Counted from the stretch's first letter, positions 1-11,339 are shown. The stretch: 64,000 nucleotides of DNA from Eucommia ulmoides (GCA_016647705.1 CM028327.1:41131017-41195016), one strand, 5' to 3'. Translations and numbers: made by a program. The notes: a model not told the origin generated them from the sequence alone.

Positions 1-725
1 TATCTAAGAATGTTGAATCCCTCTTATTTTGCATGGTATATGGCTAAGACTTGTAGTAGTAGTTAAATGTTACTTAGGAGTAGTCGAAATCATGTAACCG
101 TTTAGGTGAGTAAATTTATGTTACTTTAACGTGTTGTTTGTCTAAATCCGATTGTGTTTATTGTTATTCTTGATATTATGCTTGTATTGATAAACTGAGA
201 ATACGGGGTTTGACACTCGGGAGAGGTAACCCCGGATTCAGACTAGGGTAAATACAACGTGACATTCTAACGACCCAGGAGGGCGTTAAAACGTATGCAA
301 CCCATGACGTTGGCTCAAAACTCACGCGACCTAGGGTCGTTAAGGCGTTGAAGGAGACTTCTTTGTTGACACGAAGTCGTGTAATCCCTCGTTTTACACT
401 CGGAAGAGGTAGCGGAAGAGTTATTGATACAGAGGTTGTCGGATTAGATAAAAACCGTTATAGCTAACTAAATGAAATCGATTATGCATTATATGAAAGA
501 GATTTATATCGAAGTAATTAGTGTAATTAAAACTAACTTTATAGTTGTCATTTATCTTAGTATAGTAATTAGAAAACAAACAAAATTTGATTAGTCGAGA
601 TAATATGAAACTATTGAAATCGCAATACTCAACCGAATTACCTGCCCTTCCCAGTAGAATGATATCCGATCCTAAAAGATCCATTATATTAAAATTAGAT
701 CTCGTACACTTGCGAGTAGTCCAAT
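1..725 (+). mobile_element. Repeat family R, copy R1 (3' part of an LTR, cut by window edge)
   Basis: This stretch aligns by eye with R2 and, reversed, with R3. Shared landmarks are the phrase 'gacactcgggagaggtaacc' near 210, the block around 'gacacgaagtcg' near 370 and 'cactcggaagaggt' near 397. The similarity fades after about 720, so the 3' end is diverged or truncated, and the 5' part lies outside the window. From the complete copies the family has TG...CA ends and 5-bp duplications, which makes it an LTR. I see no coding capacity. Confidence 0.7.
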
Positions 726-1084
726 TACCGCGAGGTGGAAACATGGTGTGAATTTAAGCGCTTACACTCGACTTGGGCTCGTTTGGGTTAATCGAGCCAA
801 GTTGAGCTCGAGCTCATATATTACCTAGCAAGCCGAGCTCGAACAATGGCTTAGGAGCTCAGCTTGAGTTCGACCTTGGTTTTTTTATTTTTAAAAATAA
901 ATAAACAAGCCTGAACATTCAAAACTCAGGTCGGCTCATTTATAGCCCTAGGTTACACAAGTTTCTGCCTAATTCCATCTCATTGTTCACAGACTTTGGG
1001 AAATAGTTCATCAATCACTTCATAACCTGCCAAAGGTTAATGAAGGGTCCCAATTATCTACTAGCTCTAGAATAAGAAAATAGG
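726..1084. other. Unassigned sequence between R1 and the gypsy gag remnant
   Basis: No gene is visible. The segment 760-930 is rich in alternating GAGCTC/GCTCGA words, a common look for degenerate dispersed plant repeats. The 5' LTR, primer-binding site and amino-terminal gag of element A should lie upstream of 1085, but I cannot recognise them, so the left end of A is undefined. Confidence 0.4.
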
Positions 1085-1706
1085 AAGTCTCTACGCCAAT
1101 ATATGAACCAATTCAACGGAGAGCTAACGTGTATTGAGGGTTATGACACTAACCTCATTATCAACGCGTTTACTTCGGGGTTGCGTCATGGCAGATTCCA
1201 AGACTCCCTCACCAAGCATAACCCAAAGAGCATGACTAAGCTGATAAAGAAAGCTAAACCTTACATAATGTTGGAGGATGTCAAATTTGCAAAAGATTGA
1301 AAGGTAGCAGTTCAAACAGGCAGAGAGATCGTCCCAGAAGCACAGGTTCAAGACCAGATACACATCAAGAACCAAACCTCTCAAGACTACAGATGCCAAT
1401 CTCAAGGATTTTGCATGAAATCCATTCGTCTGAGATAGTTCAATGGCCTCCCAAGATCCGCACAAGGTCCAAAAAAAAAAAGAAGTCGAAGTATTGTGAT
1501 TTCCATAAGAACCGTGGTTGTGACACAGATGACTACTGGGAGCTCAAAGAAGAGATCAAACGACTGATTGACATGGGTCAGTTGTGTGGCTATTTGTTGA
1601 AGCGTTCAAGGGATAAGAAAAGATCCCGAAGTGAAAGCCATATGAAAATCATGGCAAGGAGCGCAAAGATGACATTCCAAGTAGCAATCGTGAAGTTATT
1701 TACATG
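1085..1706 (+). pseudogene. Element A gag remnant
   Basis: The first part resembles the carboxy-terminal half of plant gypsy gag, with the 'FNGEL', 'AFTSGLRHGRF' and 'SLTKHNP' signatures. The second part has the conserved 'YCDFHKNRG' and 'ELKEEIKRLIDMGQL' stretch found before protease in Tat-lineage polyproteins. The gag amino terminus is missing or unrecognisable. This is a broken fossil, part of element A. Confidence 0.75.
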
Positions 1707-1775
1707 AAAAATACTGTTGGACCTGATATTGGAGAAACCAACCACGAATAGAAGAGAAAAATCTGTGAGACAGCG

Positions 1776-2272
1776 TTGGAGCGCAGTTATGGAGAAGTAA
1801 TGTCAGTAACCAGGAAGCCAGGACCGATTATCACATTCTCCAATGAGAATTGCAAGGGAATAGTACATCCACATGAAGATGCCCTGGTCATAACCCTTTG
1901 GATCTCCAGTTTTGAAGTGAGAAGAATCCTGATTGATACTGTTTCCAACTCTACCAACATCATCTTCGTGAAAACATTGAAACAGATGGAAGTGCCCAAC
2001 TCTGATGTTGGCTCAACCCAGACTATTATGGTAGGATTCAACGGAGACCTCAACTTTCCCAAGGGGAAGATCACATTATTAGTCACGGCTAGGTACACAA
2101 AGACCATAGAGTTCATGGTAATAGACTCCTCATCTCTCTACAATGCAATATTGGGATGACCATGGCTGCATGCAATAAAGGTTATGGCATCTACGTTCCA
2201 CCAATACATCAAGTATGCAAAAGATGATGTAGTAGCGATGATACGTGGAGACCAGGTGGCATCCAGGCAGTG
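1776..2272 (+). pseudogene. Element A aspartic protease remnant
   Basis: The region shows the order typical of gypsy retropepsins: 'DALVIT' strand, 'RRILIDT' at the position of the catalytic loop, 'VGFNGD' and a terminal 'YNAILG' motif leading toward 'PWLHA'. The active-site region has decayed. The sequence stops at 2272, where solo LTR C1 was inserted, and the reading context of A resumes after 9718. Fossil. Confidence 0.75.
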
Positions 2273-3302
2273 TGTAAGACCCCAATCGTAGCATGTACGT
2301 CGTTTTAGTCACATTTTAGAGTAATTGGGAATTTGGAGTGAAATTGGGTTAATTAAAAATTCAAATTAAAAGTGTAGGGGTCAAATTGAAAATTTAAAAA
2401 ACATTCAATTCAAAATTTTTACATTTAACTTTTGAAAATAAAAACTTTTGGGGAGAAATTACAATTTCATAAACTTTTAAAAAGTGGAAATTGACTAAGA
2501 AAAAAAAAGATTTTAAGAAGTTAGGGGGAGAATGGAGTAATTAAACAAAAGATATTTTCATAAATATATATATATGCAACTATGCATGTGTGTGTGTGCC
2601 ATGAGCTCAGCCGGAGACAGGAGAATGAGAGAGGGGCGATATGGCATGAAGAAAACCCATAAACCAATCCACCAAAACCCATGCTATTTAATGATCCATA
2701 AAAATCTTGATTCAAGCCTGAAAAGAAGGGAAAAAAATCAGGAAATCTAGAAAGAAAGAGAGAGGGTCGTCGGAGTATGGGTATGTTCTTCCGGTTGTTT
2801 GGACGCTTCTATGTGCGTGGGTGCAGTTGGTTGTGGGTGTTCTGTTCGGTTCATCGCCGTTTTTCACGTCGTCGGTGTGTAGGTGTGGGTGATCGACAGT
2901 GGGTGTGCTCCTTTGTTCTGAACCGGCGTACAAGTGTGTGTGTGTGTGTGTTCTCTGATAATTTGTTGTGTGTAAGTGTGTGGGAGTCTTGTTGACAGTG
3001 TGTATGGGTGTGTGCTACTGTGTGTGGTGTATGTTCAATCACCGGAGTGGGTAGAGATAGAAGGAAGTTCACCGGCGGGAGTGATCGTCGTGTTTTGGTG
3101 TTTCGTGGGTATGTAGGTGTTGTGCTGTGGGGTGATTTGATCAGAATTGTGTGTAGGAGGTGTTGTTGGTAGAACGGGTTGCTGTGTAGGTGTGTTTTGG
3201 TCGTTGAGGTGGGAAGGTGAAAGAGCTGTCAGAGTTAGGGAAGAAAGAGAGAGAGAGACGACTGGTCTGATCGCAAGTAGAAGTTGAACGAAGAAGACGG
3301 CC

Positions 3303-3538
3303 GTTCGCCTAGGCGGTGACAAGATTCTCCTAGGCGGTGGAGCATCAGTGAGCAAACCTGAAAAGGGGGCAAGTGTTCTCGCCTAGGCGGAGGGGTGCTC
3401 GCCTCAACGGAGCTGGGTCAGTGTGCAAAAACAGAGAAAAAAGAGTGTGTTCGCCTAGGCGGTGGAGCGTCAGTGAGCAAACTAGAGAAGGGAATAAGCG
3501 TGTTCGCCGTGGCGGTGGATCTCTCGCCTAGGCGGAGG
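3303..3538 (+). repeat. Palindromic-word cassette in C1 (CGCCTAGGCG)
   Basis: Four exact copies of the 10-base palindrome CGCCTAGGCG start at 3306, 3380, 3452 and 3525, about 73 bp apart, so this is a decayed tandem array. Variant words at about 3327, 3400 and 3505 pair with them at 20-21-bp spacing. The cassette is absent at the matching place in C2 and C3. Confidence 0.85.
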
Positions 3539-4112
3539 GAGCAAGAGCATAAACTAAGAAATTTTAAAGAAAATCGACAACCATTTTGGAACAGGTAACA
3601 TTTCTCGTTAAATTCTATGATTTGTTAAATTAAATTACTAGCCTTAAAATGTCAAAATAGTGATAATAATTATTTGAGACCGTTCACATGAATAAAGTTT
3701 ATATAGTAAACTTTAACGGAGCAATACTAGTCCAATAGTAATTTTTCCTAATAAAATGTGGGGAATGGGAAAATTACGGAACGTAGGGCTTGCATTGCAT
3801 GATTAAGTTATTTTTACTTAAAATATTAATTTAGGCTCTATCACTAATAGGTTCGCAGGCATCGAAGTGACGGTAGAGTATAGTTGGTAAAAGTTTTTCG
3901 GAGCGGATCACCAGATGAGTGTATTGTCTTCTAGTAAATTATAAAATCTATTTTCATATATATGATGGAAAAATGTGTTTACCTAAAATTAGATGAATTT
4001 GTAACTTATATGGATCAAGCAGTTTTGGGTGTATGTGAAATTGATTGTGGACAAGTCGTTTGTTGTTGAGATGGAAATTGGTGTTGGGTTCGACTACGCC
4101 ACAATATTATCT

Positions 4113-4365
4113 GCTCCGGCAGAGTGGTGATTATCTGCTTGGCATAGTCCGGCAGAGTGACGATTATCTGCTTGGCATAGTCCGACATAGTGACGATTAT
4201 CTGCTTGATATAGTCCAGCAGAGTGGTGATTATCTGCTTGGCATAGTCTAGCAAAGTGGTGATTATTTGTTTGGCATAGTCCAACAGAGTGATGATTATC
4301 TGCTTGGCATAGTCCAACAGAATAACGATTATTTTCTTGGCATAGTCCGATAGAGTGTTGTGACC
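4113..4365 (+). repeat. 33-bp minisatellite in C1, about 7.4 copies
   Basis: The unit contains 'gattatctgcttggcatag' plus 'tccggcagagtg' and repeats seven times with substitutions, ending in a partial unit. Because 33 is a multiple of three, long periodic ORFs appear on both strands; they are artefacts. C3 has a different 40-bp array in the corresponding part of the LTR, and C2 has none. Confidence 0.9.
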
Positions 4366-4417
4366 CGTTAGGAAGGCAAAATCCTACGGGTGGTACGATA
4401 CCGTTGCAACTCCCGAT

Positions 4418-5875
4418 TGATAGGTGTGAAAAACCTATCTATTTCTAAACCGAATTTGTTAGTTTTCAAGCATTTTAGTTATATTTAATTGTGTTTTAGT
4501 TTGTTTTAGTGTAAAACAGGTGAAGGGACGTTAAATGGCGATAAACAAGTGAAAACGGTGGAGAAATGGTGAACAAAATGTGAAAAACAGGGTTTCGGTG
4601 AATGAAGACCACCGCCTAGGTGGAAAAGAGGCAGAATGTTGGAATGCTGAAGGGCTGAACCACCGCCTAGGCGAGAAAACATCAGAAAGTTATGCCAGCA
4701 GCCACCGCCTAGGCGAAGTTCCGACAGAAACTTAAACTGACTTGAGCCACAGCCTAAGCGGTGAACTACCGCTTAGGCGGTGACACTCTATGCAGAAATA
4801 TCTGTTTTCAGATATTTTGAAGATATTTTTCAAATCCTTCTTTTTAACCCCTTTCTCCACCAAACCCCAAAAACCCTAAGACGTGAGAGAGGCCCCGGTT
4901 GAGATTTAGAGAGATCCTTCAACCTTAGTTAGGTTTAGATAATTTAGGAAGTAGATTAGATTAGTTTTATGAAGTGTTCTTGGCCATTTCTTGAAGAGCT
5001 AGAAGTAGAAGTTCATCAATGGAGAAGATGAAGCTCGGGAGGATTATTCTTTGGCGAAAGTGAACTACTCCACTTTGAGATTTGATTTTTCTTCCATTGT
5101 TTCCATCTTTGTACTTAATGTTTATTGTTGATATTGATGATCTCCTCTTGATTTAATGTTGTATTGGCTAAGAACATGTTAGTTTAATTAGAGATTAGTT
5201 AGGGAAAGATGTAGTTGTGTAAATACTTATTTAGTTTAATATATGTTTCTTTAACGGTTGTTGCTTTTAAGTCCGATTGTGTTTATCATTTGATGACGAT
5301 CTTAGTATACTTGTTATGGTATTAGACTTGGATTTGAGAATCTAGGGTTTGACACTCGGGAGAGGTAACCCTGGATTCGGACTAGGGTAAACACATCGTT
5401 ACGACCTAACAACTCGGGAGGGCGTTAGTTAGTGTGCAATCGATGACGTTGGGTCAAGACTCACGCGGCCTAGAGTCATTAAGACATTGAGGGGGACCTC
5501 TTCGTCGACACGAAGTCGCGTATTCTCTCGTCTTACACTCGGAAGAGGTGGCGGAGGAGTTCACGAACCGAGATTGTCGGATATCTAAACTCCGTTATTG
5601 TTAACTAAATGAAATCAAACGTGTATTAAGTGAATGAAATCAATCCCTAATTAATCAACTTAGTTAAGATTAACTCACTAATTTTAGTTTAGCTTAGTTT
5701 AATTTTAAACCATGTCTTCCATCGTTAGGATAACATGAGACTACGTAAATTGCGGTATTCAATTATTCACACTTTTCTCTGTGGGAACGATATCTGATCT
5801 TCAAGATCCACTATATTAAAACTTAGACCCCGTATACTTACGAGAGTAAGTAGCAGCGTATTTTACGCCCTACCA
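4418..5875 (+). mobile_element. R2: solo LTR of family R inserted in C1
   Basis: It begins TGATAGGTGTG and ends GCCCTACCA, with near-perfect 5-bp flanks CCGAT (4413-4417) and CCAAT (5876-5880). The C1 sequence resumes at once on the right, as shown by comparison with C2 and C3 around the 'aactccgattgtgagg' region. TG...CA ends and a 5-bp duplication indicate an LTR. The first 21 bases include an inverted repeat (GATAGGT...ACCTATC). No coding sequence, primer site or second LTR, so a solo LTR is the simplest reading. Confidence 0.85.
4608..4788 (+). repeat. Palindromic-word cassette in R2 (CACCGCCTAGGCG)
   Basis: Five words of the form CACCGC-CTAG-GCGGTG occur with some changes near 4613, 4664, 4706, 4751 and 4770. 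Two hold the exact 10-base palindrome CGCCTAGGCG (4664-4673 and 4706-4715). The last two words are about 20 bp apart. The same place in R3 carries words with a TGCA core. Confidence 0.85.
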
Positions 5876-6424
5876 CCAATCGTGAGGTTAAACGATCATG
5901 TGGCTAGTCGGAGAGTGTGTGGTGTTTTGTCATATATGGTGAATGGTGTGTCCGTATTTGTATATATATTGGTGTATGTTGATTCCAAGATTTTGATGAA
6001 CAATTAAGTATTGATGTTTTGGTGGAATTAATATTTGATCAAGTGTTTCAGTGATTTAAAGTTCCAATAATGAAGATGTCAAAGTGAATGGATGCTAAAT
6101 GGAGATATCAAGATGATGAAGAAATATTAAGAGTTTGAAGATATTAGGAAAAACAACTCATATAAATATAAACTCTTAATATCCCATTTAGGAACACACA
6201 TACGGCACAAAATGAATTTTATCTTTTATGTGTATTTTGGTTGAGTATATTTATTTGCTCCTATGTGAATTAAAAAGAAATATTTTTGAATGATTAAAAT
6301 AGAATATAAGAATATTAGTGGAGTTCATTTGAATATAAATATAGATAAAGGGGTAAAATTATAAAAGAAAGTAAGTTAAAAACGAGATCAGAGAAGAGAT
6401 TTAGGAGAGGGCAGTCTACTGAGG

Positions 6425-6645
6425 AGTCGAACGGAGAAAGAAGATGAACTCTCTGAATCTGCGAGTCGAGAGAGAGGTCGACCAATAGAAGCTTGGCAAA
6501 CTCTCTGAATCTACGAGTCGACAGAGCGGTCGACTGGTGGAAGCTTAGAAAACTCTCTGAATCTACGAGTCGACTGAAGAGTCGACCGATCAAGTGCATG
6601 GGCTACTTCCAGTATCCTTCAGTCGACTGGGCAGTCGACTGAACA
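6425..6645 (+). repeat. 52-bp repeat with paired GTCGAC words in D1
   Basis: The phrase 'ctctgaatct' recurs at 6451, 6503 and 6555, exactly 52 bp apart. Each unit holds two words related to GTCGAC; in the best-preserved pairs they start 12 bp apart, for example GTCGAC-TGAAGA-GTCGAC. A further pair lies just downstream, near 6625-6642. D2 has GTCGAC pairs with the same 12-bp offset in both LTRs. Confidence 0.85.
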
Positions 6646-7678
6646 CGCAGTTTCAGGATATTGGTTGATCCAATTTTAAACCCGAAAGTAGTCATTTTTT
6701 GTTAAGATTTAAGAGAGATTTCGGGGATATTCTTAACATTTGAGATATGGTTCATATACTAATTAAATCCTTTCAATATAGTTCATTAATTATTAAAATT
6801 TCTCAATTTGGTACTTAAAATGGATTCTATACTTATTTGTTTTGATTGAGAAATACTTTGGGGATTTAATTGAGAATTTTAAAAGTTGTTATTAAGTGAA
6901 ATTGAACCTAAATAAAGTCCTCATGTTATGAAGGGTCTATAAGAATATTTGATTGTCATGACACTTGTAAACTAGCTGTTAGGAGGCTGATTACACGTGT
7001 CCTTATATAGACTTGCGAATTTTCTAAGAGAGCTTAATCATTCTAAGAGATAAAATCAGTCTATATCTTTTTGAGAGAGCGTTTATAAGAGTTATCATTC
7101 AACAATACTATGAGCTGTTCTAAGAGTGATTCTGATAATCAACTGCGATCAATTTGTGTTGATACCGGAATTGAAACTACATTGTTTTCATTATTAATTC
7201 TGTGGATTCCGAGTGAGATCTTTTCATATTGATTATTAATTGTTTATTATTGTATTTTGGAAATTAATCTTATAAATTATTTTTATTTTTTAAAGAAAAT
7301 ATTTTTTCAAACAATTTCTTGAATCTGATTACGTGCTCTAATTTGCTACCCATATATTGTTAAAATCAAATTTCTGCATCTCATATAATTCTATCACTAG
7401 TTGGGATATTAATTGAGTTTATATATATCTGGGGTGGTAGAAGCTCCGAGTGAGATTTACTTATCAATTTTTGTATTGGTGAGTTGTGACGGGTTAAATA
7501 TCATTGGGGATATTTAATCAAGGGTAGCTGGATTTCAGTCTCTTCCTGTAAAGAGATTCAAGAGTGATTCTTCCTGGATAAGAATTGCATGTTTGTGAGT
7601 GATTTTGTAAAGGTTCAATCCTTACCGGGTAAAAGGATATTTGGAGTGTTTTGGTGAGATTTTGATTCTTGAGCCTAA

Positions 7679-8760
7679 CGGCATGTTTGGGTGGATGGAA
7701 TCGAGGGCGGAATAGAATCGCATTCTGCCCTCGATTCCTATTCCATTATTTGGTTCTCCAATGGAATCACTTTTGTGATTCCATTGGAATGAAATTGGAT
7801 GGAATGAGATTCCATTTGAAATGGATTGGAATGGGATTCCAACCCAATGAAATCAATATCTTAAATTACATGATAGCCCTTGTAATTAAGTTCTTGAAAA
7901 TTGAGAACAAAAATAGAAATTAGAGATCATAAATTAAAATTAGAGAACAAAAAGTTGGGAATAGAAATAGAAAATTGAGAACAGAACTAAAAAATTGAGA
8001 ACAGAAACTGAAAATTGAGAATAGAAACAAAAAATTGAGAACATAAACCGAAAATTGAGAACAAAAATAGAAAATTAGAGAACAAGAAATTGAGAACATA
8101 AACCGAAAATTGAGAACAAAAACATAAAATTAGATAACAGAAAAATGAGAACATAAACTGAAAATTGAGAACAAAAAAATAAAATTAGAGAACGAAAAAT
8201 TGAGAACGAAAACTGAAAATTGAGAATAAAAACATAAAATTAGAGAATAGAAACAGAAAATTGAGAACAAAAATAGAAAATTGAGAACAAAAACATAAAA
8301 TTAGATAATAGAAAATTGAGAACGGAAACAGAAAATTGAGAACAAAAAATAGAAAATTAGAGAGCGAAAAATTGAAAAAGAAAACTGAAAATTGAGAACA
8401 AAAACAAAAATTAAAGAATAGAAACTGAAAATTGAGAACAAAAATAGAAATTAGAGAACAAAAACTTAAAATTAAGTTGAATAGTGAAATATAATAAAAT
8501 GAGGAAAGGAATAGAATAGTGAAATATAATAAAATTTTATTATAACCAACCAAGAAGAGAATGGAATAATAATTTTATAAGGGTAAAATAATTTTTTTTT
8601 ACTATATTTCACTATTCTATTCTTTCTTTCATTCCATACCAACCAAACAAGAGAATGGAATAGTGATTCCATTCACAATTTCATTCCATTCATTCTCTCA
8701 TTCCATTATTTCTTCCATTCCATTCTACCCTCATTCCATTCCGTCCAACCAAACATGTCG
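7679..8760. mobile_element. Harbinger-type MITE in D1
   Basis: The ends are inverted repeats, CGGCATGTTTGG on the left and CGACATGTTTGG read inward from the right, extended by GGAAT-rich sequence. The element is flanked by TAA on both sides (7676-7678 and 8761-8763). A 3-bp TAA/TTA duplication with a G+C-start, TGTTTGG-containing end is typical of PIF/Harbinger (Tourist-like) elements. At 1082 bp it is long for a MITE because of an internal minisatellite. The open frames inside are low-complexity. It needs a transposase in trans. Confidence 0.85.
7900..8475. repeat. A-rich minisatellite inside the MITE
   Basis: The phrase 'aaaattgagaac' followed by 'aaaaatag' or 'agaaactg' variants recurs more than fifteen times in 570 bp with an irregular 18-37-bp period. 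The reverse strand yields phenylalanine-rich frames with no meaning. The expansion explains the unusual length of the MITE. Confidence 0.85.
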
Positions 8761-9896
8761 TAAGTGTTAAAAAGAATTAGATTATTCTTTAGCCTGTAAA
8801 AAGTAGAGGTTATTCCTTAGCCTTTGAAAAAAAATTTGTAAAGGTTGATTCTGAGCCTGTAAAAGAATCGGTGTGCGGGTTTGGTTTCTACCTTTAAAGG
8901 AATCTTGGTTTTAGTGGGTGCGACCTCTGTGGAGCTTGGGGGACTGGATTAGCCAAGAGTAGCTTGGTAAACCAGTATAAATATCTAGTGTGCTACTTTC
9001 TTAATTTGTCTATTTTTGTTGTTTGTGTGTGCACCTAATTGATTGATTAATTCTGCTGTGTTATAAAGATAATAATTAATTTTGGTTTAAAATTAATTAT
9101 TTGATTTATTGATTTTTATTCTGATTAATTTTTAATTACCCAATTCACCCCCCTTCTTGGGTATTCTATTGGGCCAACAGTGTATTTGTCGTTTTGGTCG
9201 TTTTACACCATTTGGTGGGATATAGTATTCTGGTGAATTTTCACTACTTGAGTTTGTTTCTATGGTGACAGGAAAAGGGAGTTTTCCTTGTGGTATGTGA
9301 TTTTTATATTATTGTTCGATATGTGGTATTTATATGTTTTTATACTTGATCCATACTAAAAATATTTTTACTACGAAGACAGTATACCGATAAAAAAATT
9401 GATTTCAGGTGCTGCAACTAGGAGTCGGTCCCCTACTGACACTAGGTAGAGTCCTGTGACGGTGTCGTATGGGAGTTTTTAGGACGAGTTGTCTGAGCCG
9501 AAATCGTGAGAGGTTCATTGTTATTATATTTTTGGTTGTTATTATATTCGGGGACGGGTGTGTCCCCATATGAGAGGATGTTTATGGCTTGTATATGTGG
9601 TTGTATATTTATGTATGCCATTTGTCATTTTCTAGTTGGTTTGACGTTCAGGTGATATCATGTCGATATCACGCCGGCCCCAGGGTGATGGGTGTTCGAG
9701 GTGGGGTGTGACACAGTGTTTCACAATAACTATAAAGGGGAAGAAGAAGACCTTGTAGCAATTAAAGCTAGAGCAAAAAGAAGTTTCGCCTAACAGCTCA
9801 ACTTAGGAGATTGATTATTTTAGAGCGTACCCTAGTGTTCTTCAACTTGCTGAGCAAGTACAGGGGATTACCTTCAAACAAGGAGCGCAAAAGCTG

Positions 9897-10846
9897 ATGA
9901 TAGGGATATCCCTAAGTCAGACTGAGGCAGAGGAGATCAGGAAGCTGCTGGAGAAAAACCTAGACATGTTCGCCTGCGCTTCAGAAGACGTGAAAGGGAT
10001 TAACCTTGATGTAACAGTCCACCGACTCGGTATCTCTAGGTCTTACCTACCCTTCAGGCAAAAGAGGAGGACATTTAGCCTTGAAAAGGAAGAGGTGATT
10101 GAATCTAAAGTGCAGAGTTGGTTGCAATTGGCCACATAAAGGAGGTAATATACCTAAAATGGTTAGCCACCCTATTCTTGTTAAAAAGAAGAATGGGAAG
10201 TGGAGAATGTGCGTAGACTTCACCAACCTCAACCAAGCATACCCAAAAGACTGCTACCTAATGCTAAGGATGGAACAAATGGTGGACGCAACAGCATGGC
10301 ATTAATGGCTGACCATGATGGATGTTTACTTAAGCTATAATGAAATCTGGATGGATAAGCAAGATGAAGAAAGAACGACGTTCATCACTCCAAGAGGTAC
10401 ATACAGTTACAAAGTATGCCATTTGGTTTGAGAAATGCCAGAGCTACCTATCAACAACTGGTGATCAACATGTTCCGAGAACAAATTGGAGCAACCATAG
10501 AGGTCTACATAGACAACATGCTGGTCAAAAGCTCTAAGAAGAAAGACATCCTGAGGCATCTAGAAGAAGCTTTTGCTATATTGAGAAAGTTCAATTTGAA
10601 ACTGAACCCGAAAAAATACGCTTTCGATATAGCATTAGGAAAATTTCTGGGATTTGTGGTGAACCAGTCAGGGATCATAGTGGATTCAGGGCAGATAGAA
10701 GTCATTCGAAACATGAAGTCCCCCAAAACTATAAGAAAATTCCAAGTACTGATAGGAATGTTGGCGGTTTTAAACAGATTCATCTTCAAATTTACTGATA
10801 GATGTGCTCATTTTTTTAAAATCTTGAAAGGAAGCAAGAACTTTTA
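9897..10846 (+). pseudogene. Element A reverse transcriptase remnant
   Basis: Visible gypsy RT blocks include 'KKKNGKWRMCVDFTNLN', 'MPFGLRNARATYQ', the catalytic-box relative 'VYIDNMLVKS' and 'KCAF-like' 'NPKKYAFDIALGKFLGF'. Upstream, 'LEKNLDMFACASEDVKGI' is the usual Tat-lineage lead-in to RT. The order and motifs leave no doubt about identity, but the domain is broken. Fossil; no single changes are listed. Confidence 0.85.
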
Positions 10847-10899
10847 GTGGGATGAGGAATGTGAACAGGCATTACAGTCCATCAAATACTATCTGGGCT

Positions 10900-11335
10900 T
10901 AGTTGAAATACTAACCAAAGTAAACCCAGGAGATGAGCTCTACTTGTATTTGGCGGTGACCTCAGTTGCAGTAAGTACAACGCTAGTAAAAGATCACCCA
11001 GGAGGGAAAAGACCAGTTTATTACATAAGCAAGTTACTAGTCCCAACTGATACTCGCTATACTGAACTGGAAAAGCTCTTCCTGACTCTGGTAACTTCAG
11101 CTCGGAAGTTGAGGCCGTATTTTCAAGTACACAAGATCAATGTGTTGGCCTCTTACCTCATCAGAGCAGTTATGCACAAACTAGAGGCCTCTGAACGTCT
11201 CATGAAATAGGCAGTAGAAGTTGGTGAGTTTTTCATCAAGTATAAGCTCAGAACTGCAAGTAAAGGGCAAGCTTTGGTAGATTTTATTGCTAAGCTGACT
11301 CTTCCAAGTGAAGCAGTAACAGAAGATGGAGAATG
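10900..11335 (+). pseudogene. Element A RNase H remnant
   Basis: The blocks 'YLAVTSVAVSTTLV', 'KRPVYYISKLL' and 'RYTELEKLFLTLV' are the conserved start and middle of the plant gypsy RNase H that follows RT. The region continues toward 'GQALVDFIAKLT', the linker that precedes the second RNase H in Tat elements. Broken. Confidence 0.8.
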
Positions 11336-11339
11336 CACT

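Larger units (their letters stand above)
5977..9179 (+). mobile_element. D1: solo LTR of family D inserted in C1, carrying a MITE
   Basis: It starts TGTTGATTCC and ends GGGCCAACA, flanked by the perfect duplication GTGTA (5972-5976 and 9180-9184). Its sequence follows the LTRs of D2 from end to end, apart from the MITE at 7679-8760. Net length without the MITE and its duplication is about 2.12 kb, against 2.45 kb in D2. No coding sequence. It inserted after C1 and before the MITE. Confidence 0.9.
2273..9713 (+). mobile_element. C1: solo LTR of family C, with nested insertions R2 and D1
   Basis: It starts with TGTAAGACC and ends with GGTGTGACA, flanked by the perfect duplication CAGTG (2268-2272 and 9714-9718) within element A. 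Without R2 and D1 about 2.77 kb remains, close to the 2.69 kb of solo LTR C2, so this is a single LTR and not a full element. It holds a TG-rich stretch (about 2930-3060), the CCTAGG cassette (3303-3538) and a 33-bp tandem array. The 3' part (about 9400-9713) matches C2 at 56.6-56.9 kb, including 'ggagtcggtcccctactg'. No coding sequence. Confidence 0.9.

Noticed and set aside
2930-3060. TG-rich tract as interstitial telomere-like repeat
   Set aside because: The repeat is simple TG/GTGTG within LTR C1, without the plant TTTAGGG unit; C2 has a related tract at the same place.
4015-4317. Periodic open frames on both strands with an 11-residue repeat
   Set aside because: They follow from the 33-bp minisatellite, whose period is a multiple of three; no domain or start context.
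4113-4365. Possible CRISPR-like array (also 61092-61345)
   Set aside because: Whole units repeat with drift and no unique spacers exist; these are minisatellites in a plant LTR.
8185-8672. Phenylalanine-rich minus-strand frames
   Set aside because: Translation of the A-rich minisatellite inside a MITE.
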